Below are positions 32,660 to 40,609 of a DNA stretch of 64,000 bases, piece by piece. A program made the position numbers and the translations under genes. Below the pieces are notes generated by a model. That model saw only the letters and a list, made by a program, of their open reading frames with translations. It did not search any database and had not been told where the DNA came from. The stretch covers positions 1 to 64,000 of the forward strand of contig DASTXN010000045.1 of NCBI GenBank assembly GCA_035765515.1, in the 5' to 3' direction. Numbering within the stretch: position 1 is the first letter of the stretch; the number at the start of each line of letters is the position of its first letter. Origin of the DNA: DASRSS01 sp035765515. Its GTDB lineage: Bacteria; Actinomycetota; Actinomycetes; Mycobacteriales; Jatrophihabitantaceae.

Positions 32660-33961
32660 ATGCACGAATCAGTCTCGACCGTCGACGCGGGCACCACCGC
32701 GCTCACGGGGCTGATCGCCACGCTGCGCGAACTACCCGGCGGCGCCGATGATGCAGCCCGCATCGACCGGATCCGACTGCTTGAAGAGCTGAAATCGACA
32801 GCCGCCGCCATGCAGGCCCGGGAGACCGCCGAGTTCGCCGCCTCGCAACGGCAAGCCCAACTGGACGCCGGTGTTCGGGCCGAACGCGCCGACCGGGGCA
32901 TCGCCAGTCAGGTAGGGCTGGCTCGCCGGATCTCGCACTTCCAGGCCCGGCGGTATGTCGGCTGGGCGAAGATCCTCACCACCGAACTGCCCGCCACCTT
33001 CGCGCAACTGCAGGCCGGCAAGACCACGGAGTGGCGGGCGATGCTCGTGGCCCGGGAAACCGCGTGGCTGTCCCGCGAGCACCGCGCCGCCGTCGATGCC
33101 GAGCTCGCCCCGAAGTTGGAGCCGCTGGGGGACAAGCGGGTCGAGACCGAGGCGAAGAAGGCCGCCTACCGGATCGACCCGTCCGGGTTCGTGAACCGGC
33201 TCAGCAACTCCGCCAACGACCGCCGCGTCAGCCTGCGACCCGCGCCAGACGCGATGACGAGACTGACCGCGCTGCTGCCCGTCGCGCAAGGCGTCGCCGT
33301 CTACGCAGCACTGTCCCGGCACGCCGACACCCACATCGCCACCGGCGATGAGCGCGGCCGGGGGCAGGTCATGGCCGACACGCTCGTGGAACGCGTCACC
33401 GGACAAGCCCACGCCGAGCAGGTCCCCGTCGAAGTCAACCTCGTCATCGACACCGACACCCTCCTCGGTGACGGAACCGAACCCGCCCTCATCGACGGCG
33501 TCCCCATCCCCGCCGCCACCGGCCGCGAGCTCGCCCTACGCCCGGACGCACCCCGCTGGCTACGCCGCCTCTACACCCGGCCCGACACCGGCGACCTCGT
33601 CGCCATGGACACCCGACGGCGACTATTCACCAGAAACCAGCGGCGCTTCATCGCCCTACGCGACCAGACCTGCCGCACCCCCTGGTGCGAAGCACCCATC
33701 CGGCACACCGACCACACCCACCCCGCCCAACGAGGCGGCAAAACCAGCCTGGGCAACGGCGCAGGGCTGTGCGTCGCCTGCAACATCGCCAAACAAGCAC
33801 CCGGCTGGCACGCCCGACCCGGACCCGCCGGACGAATAGACCTCATCACCCCCACCGGCCACCACTACACCAGCCGGCCACCAGGCCTGCCCCGAAGCAG
33901 ACGGGCACGTTCACCGCTCGAGCGACAACTGCTCATCGAGCTACGCCGCCACGCCGCCTGA
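32660..33961 (+). CDS. DUF222/HNH endonuclease family protein (13E12 repeat type)
   Basis: 433 aa from ATG 32660. The DUF222 helical domain fills residues ~10-330 (TAAAMQARETAEFAASQRQAQ; RRISHFQARRYVGWAKIL), and the HNH nuclease motif is near the C-terminus: ALRDQTCRTPWCEAPIRHTDH, with the CxxxWC zinc pair, H-D-H and N-G (SLGNGAGLCVACNIAKQ) core residues. The tail GWHARPGPAGRIDLITPTGHHY matches the tail of the partial gene at 1-189. Target and role are unknown; such genes are multicopy and variable among actinobacteria, which suggests mobility. It appears intact, unlike the copy at 18646. Confidence 0.9.
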   Translation: MHESVSTVDAGTTALTGLIATLRELPGGADDAARIDRIRLLEELKSTAAAMQARETAEFAASQRQAQLDAGVRAERADRGIASQVGLARRISHFQARRYVGWAKILTTELPATFAQLQAGKTTEWRAMLVARETAWLSREHRAAVDAELAPKLEPLGDKRVETEAKKAAYRIDPSGFVNRLSNSANDRRVSLRPAPDAMTRLTALLPVAQGVAVYAALSRHADTHIATGDERGRGQVMADTLVERVTGQAHAEQVPVEVNLVIDTDTLLGDGTEPALIDGVPIPAATGRELALRPDAPRWLRRLYTRPDTGDLVAMDTRRRLFTRNQRRFIALRDQTCRTPWCEAPIRHTDHTHPAQRGGKTSLGNGAGLCVACNIAKQAPGWHARPGPAGRIDLITPTGHHYTSRPPGLPRSRRARSPLERQLLIELRRHAA

Positions 33962-33975
33962 CCACAGGGGCGTGA

Positions 33976-34794
33976 CTACCAGAAGCGTTCCTGGCCAGGA
34001 ATCGACTCCAAGTCCGACAGCAGCAGTTCGCGGTCCTCGTCGTCAGCGATTCCGTCCGCGGCGGTCAAGGCCTGCTCCGTGAACGTCCGCGCCCGGTCGG
34101 CATCGCCGGCGACCGCATGCGCCCGCGCGAGGGCCTCGTACGCGAAGGCCAGGTCGAAGTCGCCCATGCCGTGCTCGGTGCACAGGTCCAGCACCCGTTG
34201 CGCGTGATGCAGGCACGGCTCGGGACGGCCGAGCACCGCGTACACCCGGGAGCACTGCCACTCGCCCCGGGCCAGGTTGACCGGCTGGCCGACGACGCCC
34301 CAGTGGTGCCGGGAAGCGTGCGCCATGTGCAGCATTTCGTCGTCCTCAGCGCGCGTCCGCTCGGCCTTCTCCAGCAGCTGCCAGGTGCCGTTGAACAGTG
34401 CCGCGGCGAGTCGGCGCTCGTCTTCCGGGTCGAGCTGCGGTGCTTTCGTCATGGCAGGCTCCGTTCCGTCCGTGAGCAGATGATGCAGCGTGTGCAACTG
34501 GCGCTGCACCCGCGTCAGGTGCGAGTCCAGCCGCCGCCGTTGACCGGCGAGCACGGCGTCGACAGCGTCCGCGTCCTCCAAGCAGCGGCGGACGTCCTCG
34601 ATCGGCACGTCGATTTCGCGCAGCAGCGCGATGCGGCGGGCGATCTCGACCTGGCCCGTCGAGTACCGGCGATAGCCCGCCGCGTCGACCTCCGCCGGGC
34701 GCAGCAGGCCGATGCGGTCGTAGTGGCGCAGCGCCTTGGTGGTCAGCCCGGTGAGGCGGGCGAAGCGGCCGATCGAGAGCAGCGCCGCAGTCAT
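33976..34794 (-). CDS. MerR-family regulator with C-terminal helical (TPR-like) domain
   Basis: 272 aa from the ATG complementary to 34792-34794. Winged-helix MerR DNA-binding domain at residues ~5-75 (LSIGRFARLTGLTTKALRHYDRIGLL, split across helix-turn-helix and wing; YRRYSTGQVEIARRIALLREI), a coiled coil at ~80-110, and a C-terminal region (~120-270) of paired helices with PEPCLHHAQRVLDLC and FAYEALARAHAVAGDADRARTFTEQAL, resembling TPR units. No effector Cys are evident, so metal sensing is unlikely. Divergent from the MDMPI-fold gene (94 bp between starts), which it may control. Confidence 0.87.
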   Translation of the reverse strand: MTAALLSIGRFARLTGLTTKALRHYDRIGLLRPAEVDAAGYRRYSTGQVEIARRIALLREIDVPIEDVRRCLEDADAVDAVLAGQRRRLDSHLTRVQRQLHTLHHLLTDGTEPAMTKAPQLDPEDERRLAAALFNGTWQLLEKAERTRAEDDEMLHMAHASRHHWGVVGQPVNLARGEWQCSRVYAVLGRPEPCLHHAQRVLDLCTEHGMGDFDLAFAYEALARAHAVAGDADRARTFTEQALTAADGIADDEDRELLLSDLESIPGQERFW

Positions 34795-34888
34795 GGCACA
34801 GACCGTACGAGATTCCCGCGCGGTAACCGCAACACCACGGGCACGGCGGGGGGTTTGGCGAACCGCGAGGCCGGGGTAGGCATGACAC

Positions 34889-35494
34889 ATGGATGAAGTG
34901 CTGGCGATGTTCCTGTCCGGGCAGCACGAATTCACTGCCCGGGTCCATGCGATCAAAGAGGACCAGTGGGCGGCACCGACCCCCGACACCGAGTGGTCCG
35001 TCGCCGATCTGGTCAACCACTTGATCGACGAGCACAGATGGGCACCACCACTGCTCCGTGGCCTGGACCTGGACGCGGCCGGCAAGGTCGTCGAAGGGTC
35101 GCGCTCACTGCCGGTCGATGGGGGAGTCGGCGCCAACCTCGCTGAGCTTTGGGACGAGGCCGCAGCCGGCTCCGCAGACGCCGTCACCGCCGACGGCGCC
35201 ATCGACCGGTCGGTGGAACTGTCCCGCGGCACCACACCGGCCCGCACCTACCTGGCTGAGATGGTCTTCGACCTGACCGTCCACTCCTGGGACCTCGGCA
35301 AGGCGATTGGCTACGACGAGCTGCTGCCACGCGAACTCGTCGAGTTCGTGCGCGGCAACATGCCAGGCACGGGGGACCTGTCCGGCTCCGGCCTGTTCGC
35401 CAAGCCCGTCGAGGTGCGCGAGGGCGCCTCGCCACAGGAGCAACTGATCGCCGCAACTGGCCGCGACCCGAGCTGGAGCTCTCCGTCCCGCTGA
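34889..35494 (+). CDS. Maleylpyruvate isomerase/DinB-fold protein (TIGR03086-type)
   Basis: 201 aa. A four-helix metal-binding fold: W-S-V-A-D-L-V-N-H-LIDEH (residues ~37-50) gives a first His site and VFDLTVHSWDLGKAIGYDE (~130) gives the second, matching the mycothiol-dependent maleylpyruvate isomerase N-terminal domain family. Members use mycothiol as cofactor or are of unknown function. Small-molecule detoxification is a plausible role, in step with the divergent MerR regulator. It converges on the phosphatase gene with 13 bp between stops. Confidence 0.82.
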   Translation: MDEVLAMFLSGQHEFTARVHAIKEDQWAAPTPDTEWSVADLVNHLIDEHRWAPPLLRGLDLDAAGKVVEGSRSLPVDGGVGANLAELWDEAAAGSADAVTADGAIDRSVELSRGTTPARTYLAEMVFDLTVHSWDLGKAIGYDELLPRELVEFVRGNMPGTGDLSGSGLFAKPVEVREGASPQEQLIAATGRDPSWSSPSR

Positions 35495-35507
35495 CCGAAT
35501 AGGCCGG

Positions 35508-36725
35508 CTAAGCCGCGGGCCGTCGCACCGCGAGCATCGCGATGTCATCGGCCGGGATGCGGTCCGCGACCAGCCGCTGCATCGTCTCGCGGCACACCAG
35601 ATCGGGGGCGTCGGCCCGGATGGTGTCGCGCAGCCGGCGAAGGCCGACGTCCAGGACTTCCCCGCGCCGCTCGACCAGCCCGTCGGTGTAGAGGGCCAGC
35701 AGCGAACCGGGCGGGAAGTCGATCTCCGTCGCAACGCGCGGCGGTGCGTCGCGGACGGCGCCGAGCGGCGGTCCGACTTTCAACTCCACCAGGGACGTCG
35801 GACGGTCGGGCTGCGCGAGCACGGGGGGCAGGTGCCCGGCCGAGCAGATCTGGAACCGGTCGTACGGCGGCCGCGTGACCGCGCAGACGACCGTCACCAT
35901 GGTGTCGATCTCGAAGTGGTGCACCTTGCGGTCGGTCAGCGCCAGCGTCTCGGCAGGCCCACCGCCGAGCAGCGCGTACGCGCGCAGCGCACTCCTGACC
36001 CGTCCCATCCGCACGGCCGCCTGCAGGCTGTGGCCGGCAACGTCACCGGTCACCAGCCACAGGTCGCCCGACGGCAGCGTGAACACGTCGTACCAGTCGC
36101 CGCCGATCATCCGGTCCTCGGACGGTGCGTACCGGCCGCCGAACTCCAGCCCCTCCAGCGCCGGGAACCGCGTTGGCAGCAGGCTGCGTTCGAGCAGGTC
36201 CGCCGCCGCCCGCTCGGTGGCCGCGTTCGCGCTCAACATGGCCGTGACGACGCGCTCGCCTGCCACCGACAGCACCTGCGTGTCGACGTCGCCGAACGGC
36301 CGGTCGTCGAGCCGTCCGACGTGGAGCACGCCGAGCAGCTGCTTGCCGCTGAGCAGCGGGACGCCCAGCATCGTCCGGATTCCCTTCTCCCAAAGGATCG
36401 GGTTCGTCACCGTCTTCTTGTCAACGCGGTCGAGCCGCACCGGCTGCCGCAGCGCCGCGATCGACCCGGCGAAGCCCACGCCGATGGGTATCCGTACGCC
36501 CTGGCGGACCTCCTCCTCCAAGCCGCGGGCGAGCTGGGCGACGAGGTAGTCGGACGGCTCTTCGTGGACGAGAACCGCGACGGTGTCCGCGTCCAGCACG
36601 TCGCGGATCCGCTCCAGAAGCTCGATCTGTAGTTCCTCGGCGCCCAGTCGCGCGAGTTCAGTGTCGGTGACGGCGAGCAGCTTGCTGAGCCGCTCGTCCG
36701 CCGAGTCCGACGTCGTGCCGGTCAC
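35508..36725 (-). CDS. GAF-PP2C (SpoIIE-type) serine phosphatase
   Basis: 405 aa from GTG (complement of 36723-36725), overlapping the M3 peptidase stop by 4 bp (GTGA). A GAF domain covers residues ~20-175 (TVAVLVHEEPSDYLVAQLARG; RTMLGVPLLSGKQLLGVLHVG), and a SpoIIE/PP2C domain ~195-400 with the metal-binding aspartates of MIGGDWYDVF and VTGDVAGHSLQAA, then SAGHLPPVL and LYTDGLVERR. Such proteins dephosphorylate anti-anti-sigma factors, with activity set by the GAF ligand. No kinase or antagonist gene is adjacent. Confidence 0.9.
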   Translation of the reverse strand: MTGTTSDSADERLSKLLAVTDTELARLGAEELQIELLERIRDVLDADTVAVLVHEEPSDYLVAQLARGLEEEVRQGVRIPIGVGFAGSIAALRQPVRLDRVDKKTVTNPILWEKGIRTMLGVPLLSGKQLLGVLHVGRLDDRPFGDVDTQVLSVAGERVVTAMLSANAATERAAADLLERSLLPTRFPALEGLEFGGRYAPSEDRMIGGDWYDVFTLPSGDLWLVTGDVAGHSLQAAVRMGRVRSALRAYALLGGGPAETLALTDRKVHHFEIDTMVTVVCAVTRPPYDRFQICSAGHLPPVLAQPDRPTSLVELKVGPPLGAVRDAPPRVATEIDFPPGSLLALYTDGLVERRGEVLDVGLRRLRDTIRADAPDLVCRETMQRLVADRIPADDIAMLAVRRPAA

Positions 36726-38650
36726 GAGTTCAGCCAGTGCGCGAACGCGTCGAAGCTGTACGGACGGCCCAGGAACTTCTCCACCAGGTCCGCCGCATCT
36801 TCGCTGCCGCCGGGCGCCAGGATGCGGTCGCGGTACCGGTACGACAGCTCGGTGTCGAACAGGTTCGCGGGGTCGAACGCCGAGAACAGGTCCTTGGCGA
36901 TCACGAGGCTCCACATGTACGTGTAATAGCCCGAACCGTATCCCTCCAGGTGCCCGAACGACGCGTGGAAGTGCGTGTCCGGCACGTACGAGAACAGGTC
37001 GTACTTCGCCTGCAGCTCGCGCACCACGGCAGTCACATCTTCCGGGACGTCCCGGTGCACAAGATAGGACAGCGCCGCGTAGAACATCTGCGTACGCGTC
37101 TGGAATCCCTTGCCGAAATCATGCGCCGCGCGCATCTTCGCAACCAGCTCGGACGGGATCGGCTCGCCGGCCGAGTTCGTCGCGAACGAGCGCAGCACGT
37201 CGGCGTCCCATGCCCACTCCTCGAGCAACTGCGACGGCGCCTCGACGAAGTCCCACTCGGTCGCGACACCGGAGAACCGTGCCCACGCGTGCCGTCCGGC
37301 GAGGATGTGGTGCACCAGGTGCCCGAACTCGTGGAACAGCGTGACGGCGTCCGTGTGCTCCATCAGCCCGCGCGGGAAGTTGCAGACCAGCACGCCCTCG
37401 GGCAGCTGGCGGCCGGCGATGCCCGGGACGAGATCGAACTGTGCCGCGTGCGAGAACTTGCCGGCGCGCGGATGCAGGTCTAGGTAGATCCGTCCGATGC
37501 GCTCGCCGTCGGACTGCACGTCGTACACGGTGACGTCCTCGTGCCACGTCGGCGCGTCCGGCACCGGCTCGTACGAAAGCCCGAACAGCCGGCCGGTCAC
37601 CTCCAGCAGGCCGGCCCGCACGCGTGCAAAGTCGAAGTACTCGCGCACCTGCTGCGCGTCGACGTCGTAGTTCTCGCGCCGGACCACCTCGCTGTAGAAG
37701 GCCTTGTCCGCACCGTCGATCGTCTGCGTGTCGGGGTCGTCGACCCGCAACCGCGCGAGCAGCACGTCGTAGTCCCGGCGCGCCGCTGTCTCGGCCGCGG
37801 CGGCGATCTTGTCGATGAACTCGCCGATCGCGGGACCCGAGCCGATCATCTTGATCTCGGCGTCGTAGGACGGCCAGTCCGCGTAGCCGAGCAGCGTGGC
37901 GTGCTCGCGGCGCAACTCCAGCAGCTCGCGCAGCAGCGGGTCGTTCTCCGGCCACGCCCGGTTGAGGTACTCGACGTGCAGCGACCGCCGCGCCCCGCGG
38001 TCGGCCCCGAACGTCATGAACGGGATGTAATCGGGGTAGTCGGTGGTCAGCGTGACCTTGCCGTCCGCGCCCGGCTGGTGCGCCTCGACGAAATCGGCCG
38101 GCAGGCCGTCCAGCTGCGACGGCTCGAGCGCGACCGAGCGCACGCCGTCGCGGATGTTCTTGGAGAACTCCTGCGCCAGCTCGGTCTCGCGCTCGGACAG
38201 CTCCCGGAGCCGCTCCCGCGTCGCGTCGTCCTGGTCGACGCCCGCGCGCCGGAAGTCGCGCAGCGTCTCGGCGAGCACGCGCCTGCCCCCGTCGTCCAGG
38301 ACGGACGGATCGACAGCGGCCAGCACGTCGAAAAGCTCGCGGTCCAGGCTGAGCTCGGTGCGCAGCCGGTTCGCGTCCTGCTCCCCCTGTTCGGCCCGCG
38401 TGCGCACCGCCTCCGCCGGATGTACCTGGCACATCAGCGACGACACCGCGAACGCGTTGGCCAGCGCGAGGTTCGCCTCGTTCCAGGCGGGCATCGTGCT
38501 CGCGGCGTCGCTGGGCTCGCGCTTGAGCTGCGCAACCAGCTCGCGGACGCGCGCCAGGCTGTCGTCGCAGCGCCGCGCCACCCAGTCCGTCCAGTCGTCA
38601 GCCGGGCGGGCGGTGGCGGGCAGGGACAACGGCAGCACGGAATCGTTCAC
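36722..38650 (-). CDS. M3-family zinc metallopeptidase (oligopeptidase A/Dcp type)
   Basis: 642 aa. HEFGH at 440-444 is the zinc motif (TLFHEFGHLVHHIL), with the third ligand E470 (DFVEAPSQ) at the family distance. RIYLDLHPRAGKFSHAAQFD and YFDFARVRAGLLEVT match the typical M3 fold. The enzyme cleaves short peptides in the cytoplasm, without a signal peptide. The 3' end is coupled to the GAF-PP2C phosphatase by a GTGA overlap. Divergent from the ATL gene (39 bp). Confidence 0.93.
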   Translation of the reverse strand: MNDSVLPLSLPATARPADDWTDWVARRCDDSLARVRELVAQLKREPSDAASTMPAWNEANLALANAFAVSSLMCQVHPAEAVRTRAEQGEQDANRLRTELSLDRELFDVLAAVDPSVLDDGGRRVLAETLRDFRRAGVDQDDATRERLRELSERETELAQEFSKNIRDGVRSVALEPSQLDGLPADFVEAHQPGADGKVTLTTDYPDYIPFMTFGADRGARRSLHVEYLNRAWPENDPLLRELLELRREHATLLGYADWPSYDAEIKMIGSGPAIGEFIDKIAAAAETAARRDYDVLLARLRVDDPDTQTIDGADKAFYSEVVRRENYDVDAQQVREYFDFARVRAGLLEVTGRLFGLSYEPVPDAPTWHEDVTVYDVQSDGERIGRIYLDLHPRAGKFSHAAQFDLVPGIAGRQLPEGVLVCNFPRGLMEHTDAVTLFHEFGHLVHHILAGRHAWARFSGVATEWDFVEAPSQLLEEWAWDADVLRSFATNSAGEPIPSELVAKMRAAHDFGKGFQTRTQMFYAALSYLVHRDVPEDVTAVVRELQAKYDLFSYVPDTHFHASFGHLEGYGSGYYTYMWSLVIAKDLFSAFDPANLFDTELSYRYRDRILAPGGSEDAADLVEKFLGRPYSFDAFAHWLNS

Positions 38651-38689
38651 GCAGCGAGCCTAGTCACCGCGCGCTGCCACAATCTGCGC

Positions 38690-38989
38690 GTGACCCAGAC
38701 GCTGTCCGAGAGGATCCTCGCCTGCGTCGCGTCCATCCCGGTCGGCAAGGTGATGACCTACGGGGACGTCGCCGAGTACTGCGACAGCCGGGCCGCCCGC
38801 ATGGTCGGCCGCGTGCTCGCGCGGGAAGGCGACGACGCGCTGCCGTGGCACCGCGTGCTCCGCGCGGACGGCACGCTCGCCGAGCACCTGTACACCGAGC
38901 AACGGCAGCGATTGCTCAGCGAGGGCGTGCGCTTCAACGGCGACCGGGTGGACCTGAGGGCGCACCGCTGGAACGGCCGGCCGGTCTAG
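38690..38989 (+). CDS. Alkyltransferase-like protein (ATL), MGMT fold without the active Cys
   Basis: 99 aa from GTG 38690. The O6-alkylguanine-DNA methyltransferase C-terminal fold is clear (VGKVMTYGDVAEYC; RMVGRVLAREG) but the PCHR motif reads PWHR (W53 replaces the alkyl-accepting Cys), which defines ATL proteins. These bind O6-alkylguanine and flag it for nucleotide excision repair, with no alkyl transfer. The gene is ~1.6 kb upstream of adnAB; mycobacteria have a similar ATL (Rv3204) near adnAB (Rv3202c-Rv3201c). Its stop codon shares the CTAG palindrome with that of the convergent gene at 38986. Confidence 0.92.
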   Translation: MTQTLSERILACVASIPVGKVMTYGDVAEYCDSRAARMVGRVLAREGDDALPWHRVLRADGTLAEHLYTEQRQRLLSEGVRFNGDRVDLRAHRWNGRPV

Positions 38990-39984
38990 CCGGCGATGGC
39001 TCGGACGATCTCCGCGGCCGGCACCGCGCGGGCGGACCGCCAGCCCGTTCCGGCCCACAGGTTCGGCACGTCGGCGTCGCCGGCACGCCGGGCCGCCGCG
39101 CGCAGCGGGCTGGTCAAGTGATGGATCTCCGGATACCCGCGCGGCGCGTCCGGATGCTCGCGGGCGAACCGGTTGGCCAGCCCGCGCCCGTACCGCCCGC
39201 TGAAGGCGCGGGTGACTGCGGTGTCATCGAACCGCCGGTCCAGCAGCGCCCGGCGGTGCACCTCGGACGTCCCGGCCTCGGGCGTGCACAGCAGCGCGGT
39301 CCCGCACGCAGCGGCGACCGCTCCCGCGTCCAGAACCGCACGCAGCCCGGCCGCGTCCATCACCCCGCCGCACCCGACCAGCGGCAGCGAGGTACGCGCG
39401 CGGACCGCGGCCAGCAGGTCCAGCAGCGGCGTGCGGTTCGGCTCGCGGTCGCCGAGTCCACCCTGGTGCCCGCCCGCCTCGGTTCCCTGCACGAGCAGCA
39501 GATCCGCGCCGGCCGCCTCGGCGGTGGCAACCTCGTTCGGCGCGGTGATCGTGACGCCCACCTGAACTCCCGCCGCGTGCAGCCGCGCGGCCTCGTCCGC
39601 CTCCGGACAGCCGAACGTGAACGTCACCAGGTGCGGCCGCAGTTCGGCCACGACGTCGAGCTTGGCCCGGTACCCGTCGTCGTCCCAGCGCGCGTCACCG
39701 AGCGCCACGCCGAGCCGGTCCGCCTCCGGCCGCAGCGCCTGCGCGTACGCCTCGATCGGCTCCGGGTCGGACGGTTGCGACGGCACGAACAGGTTCACGC
39801 CGAAGGGGTGCGTGGTCAGCGCCCGGGTCGTCGTGATCGCGTCGTTCAGCGCCTCCGGCGACAGGTAACCGCCGGCGACGAACGCGAAACCGCCGGCGGA
39901 CGCGACCGCGGCGGCCAGTTCGGGCGTCGACGGCCCACCGGCCATCGGTGCCTGGACGCACGGCAGGTCGCAGGGCAGCGTCAC
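38986..39984 (-). CDS. Nitronate monooxygenase / 2-nitropropane dioxygenase-like FMN enzyme
   Basis: 332 aa from GTG (complement of 39982-39984), 4-bp overlap with the upstream gene's stop. TIM barrel with VQAPMAGGPSTPELAAAVAS at the N-terminus, VQGTEAGGHQGG (FMN phosphate site and catalytic His), LPLVGCGGVMDAAG and AVAAACGTALL. Oxidises nitroalkanes or related nitronates using FMN and O2. Substrate unknown. Convergent with the ATL gene: both stops lie within CTAG at 38986-38989. Downstream of a HAD protein with which it is coupled. Confidence 0.9.
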   Translation of the reverse strand: MTLPCDLPCVQAPMAGGPSTPELAAAVASAGGFAFVAGGYLSPEALNDAITTTRALTTHPFGVNLFVPSQPSDPEPIEAYAQALRPEADRLGVALGDARWDDDGYRAKLDVVAELRPHLVTFTFGCPEADEAARLHAAGVQVGVTITAPNEVATAEAAGADLLLVQGTEAGGHQGGLGDREPNRTPLLDLLAAVRARTSLPLVGCGGVMDAAGLRAVLDAGAVAAACGTALLCTPEAGTSEVHRRALLDRRFDDTAVTRAFSGRYGRGLANRFAREHPDAPRGYPEIHHLTSPLRAAARRAGDADVPNLWAGTGWRSARAVPAAEIVRAIAG

Positions 39985-40544
39985 GGGACCACCTCCAGGT
40001 TCAGGAACTCCTCGATGCGGCGCAGGTCGTCCGGGGTCAGCCCTACCCGAGCGTCGGTCGCCAGCAGCAGCGCACCCGCCCAGCGGTCCAGCGCGGTCAG
40101 GTCCGGCTCGCTGAGCACGTCGCCGCGGTAGAGCGTCAACTGGTCGTCGGTCCACACCAGCCGTCGGCCGGACTCCGCCACCCGCCGCGCGGCGGGGATC
40201 TTCCACCACATCGCGGCGGTCTGCGCCCACTCCGGCGCGACCGAGATCGGGACCGCCGGCAGGCCGAGCGCGGGCGCGAGAGCGGTCATCGCCGCCGCGC
40301 GCCAGGTGCTGTGCCAGCGGATCTCGGCCGCGCCGGTCTCGTGCACTCGCGCGACGAAGTCCAGCACGGGACGTGCGGCGAGGATCGGCAGCACCATCAC
40401 GCCCCGGTCCGGGACGTCGGCCCGCACGGTCCGCTGCACCCACGCGTCCGCGGGCCAGCAGTCGGGCGGGGCACCGCGGGCCAGCACGTTCAGCACGCCG
40501 TCGATGTCCAGCAGCCAGACCGGCGGGGCGGGATCGGTGGCCAC
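39981..40544 (-). CDS. HAD-superfamily protein, 'Swiss army knife' RNA-repair-associated type
   Basis: 187 aa from GTG (complement of 40542-40544); an upstream GTG at 40586 would add 14 residues. HAD motif I is VWLLDIDGVLNVLARG, where the DxDG pattern gives the nucleophile and acid; RWHSTWRAAAM is typical of the HAD_SAK-like family; VWTDDQL is the Mg-binding motif III. These domains occur in nucleic-acid end-repair contexts, but this gene stands alone. It is divergent from adnA, with 65 bp between starts, and translationally coupled to the nitronate monooxygenase gene. Specific activity unproven. Confidence 0.72.
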   Translation of the reverse strand: MATDPAPPVWLLDIDGVLNVLARGAPPDCWPADAWVQRTVRADVPDRGVMVLPILAARPVLDFVARVHETGAAEIRWHSTWRAAAMTALAPALGLPAVPISVAPEWAQTAAMWWKIPAARRVAESGRRLVWTDDQLTLYRGDVLSEPDLTALDRWAGALLLATDARVGLTPDDLRRIEEFLNLEVVP

Positions 40545-40609
40545 CTGACGACGGTAGCGGCGCCGGGCCGCCGGTGAAATTGTCACCGCCCCGTGGTCGG
40601 ATAGTCGCC

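Noticed and set aside
38690..38989. Active O6-methylguanine-DNA methyltransferase
   Set aside because: The acceptor cysteine of PCHR is tryptophan (PWHR), so the protein cannot accept the alkyl group.
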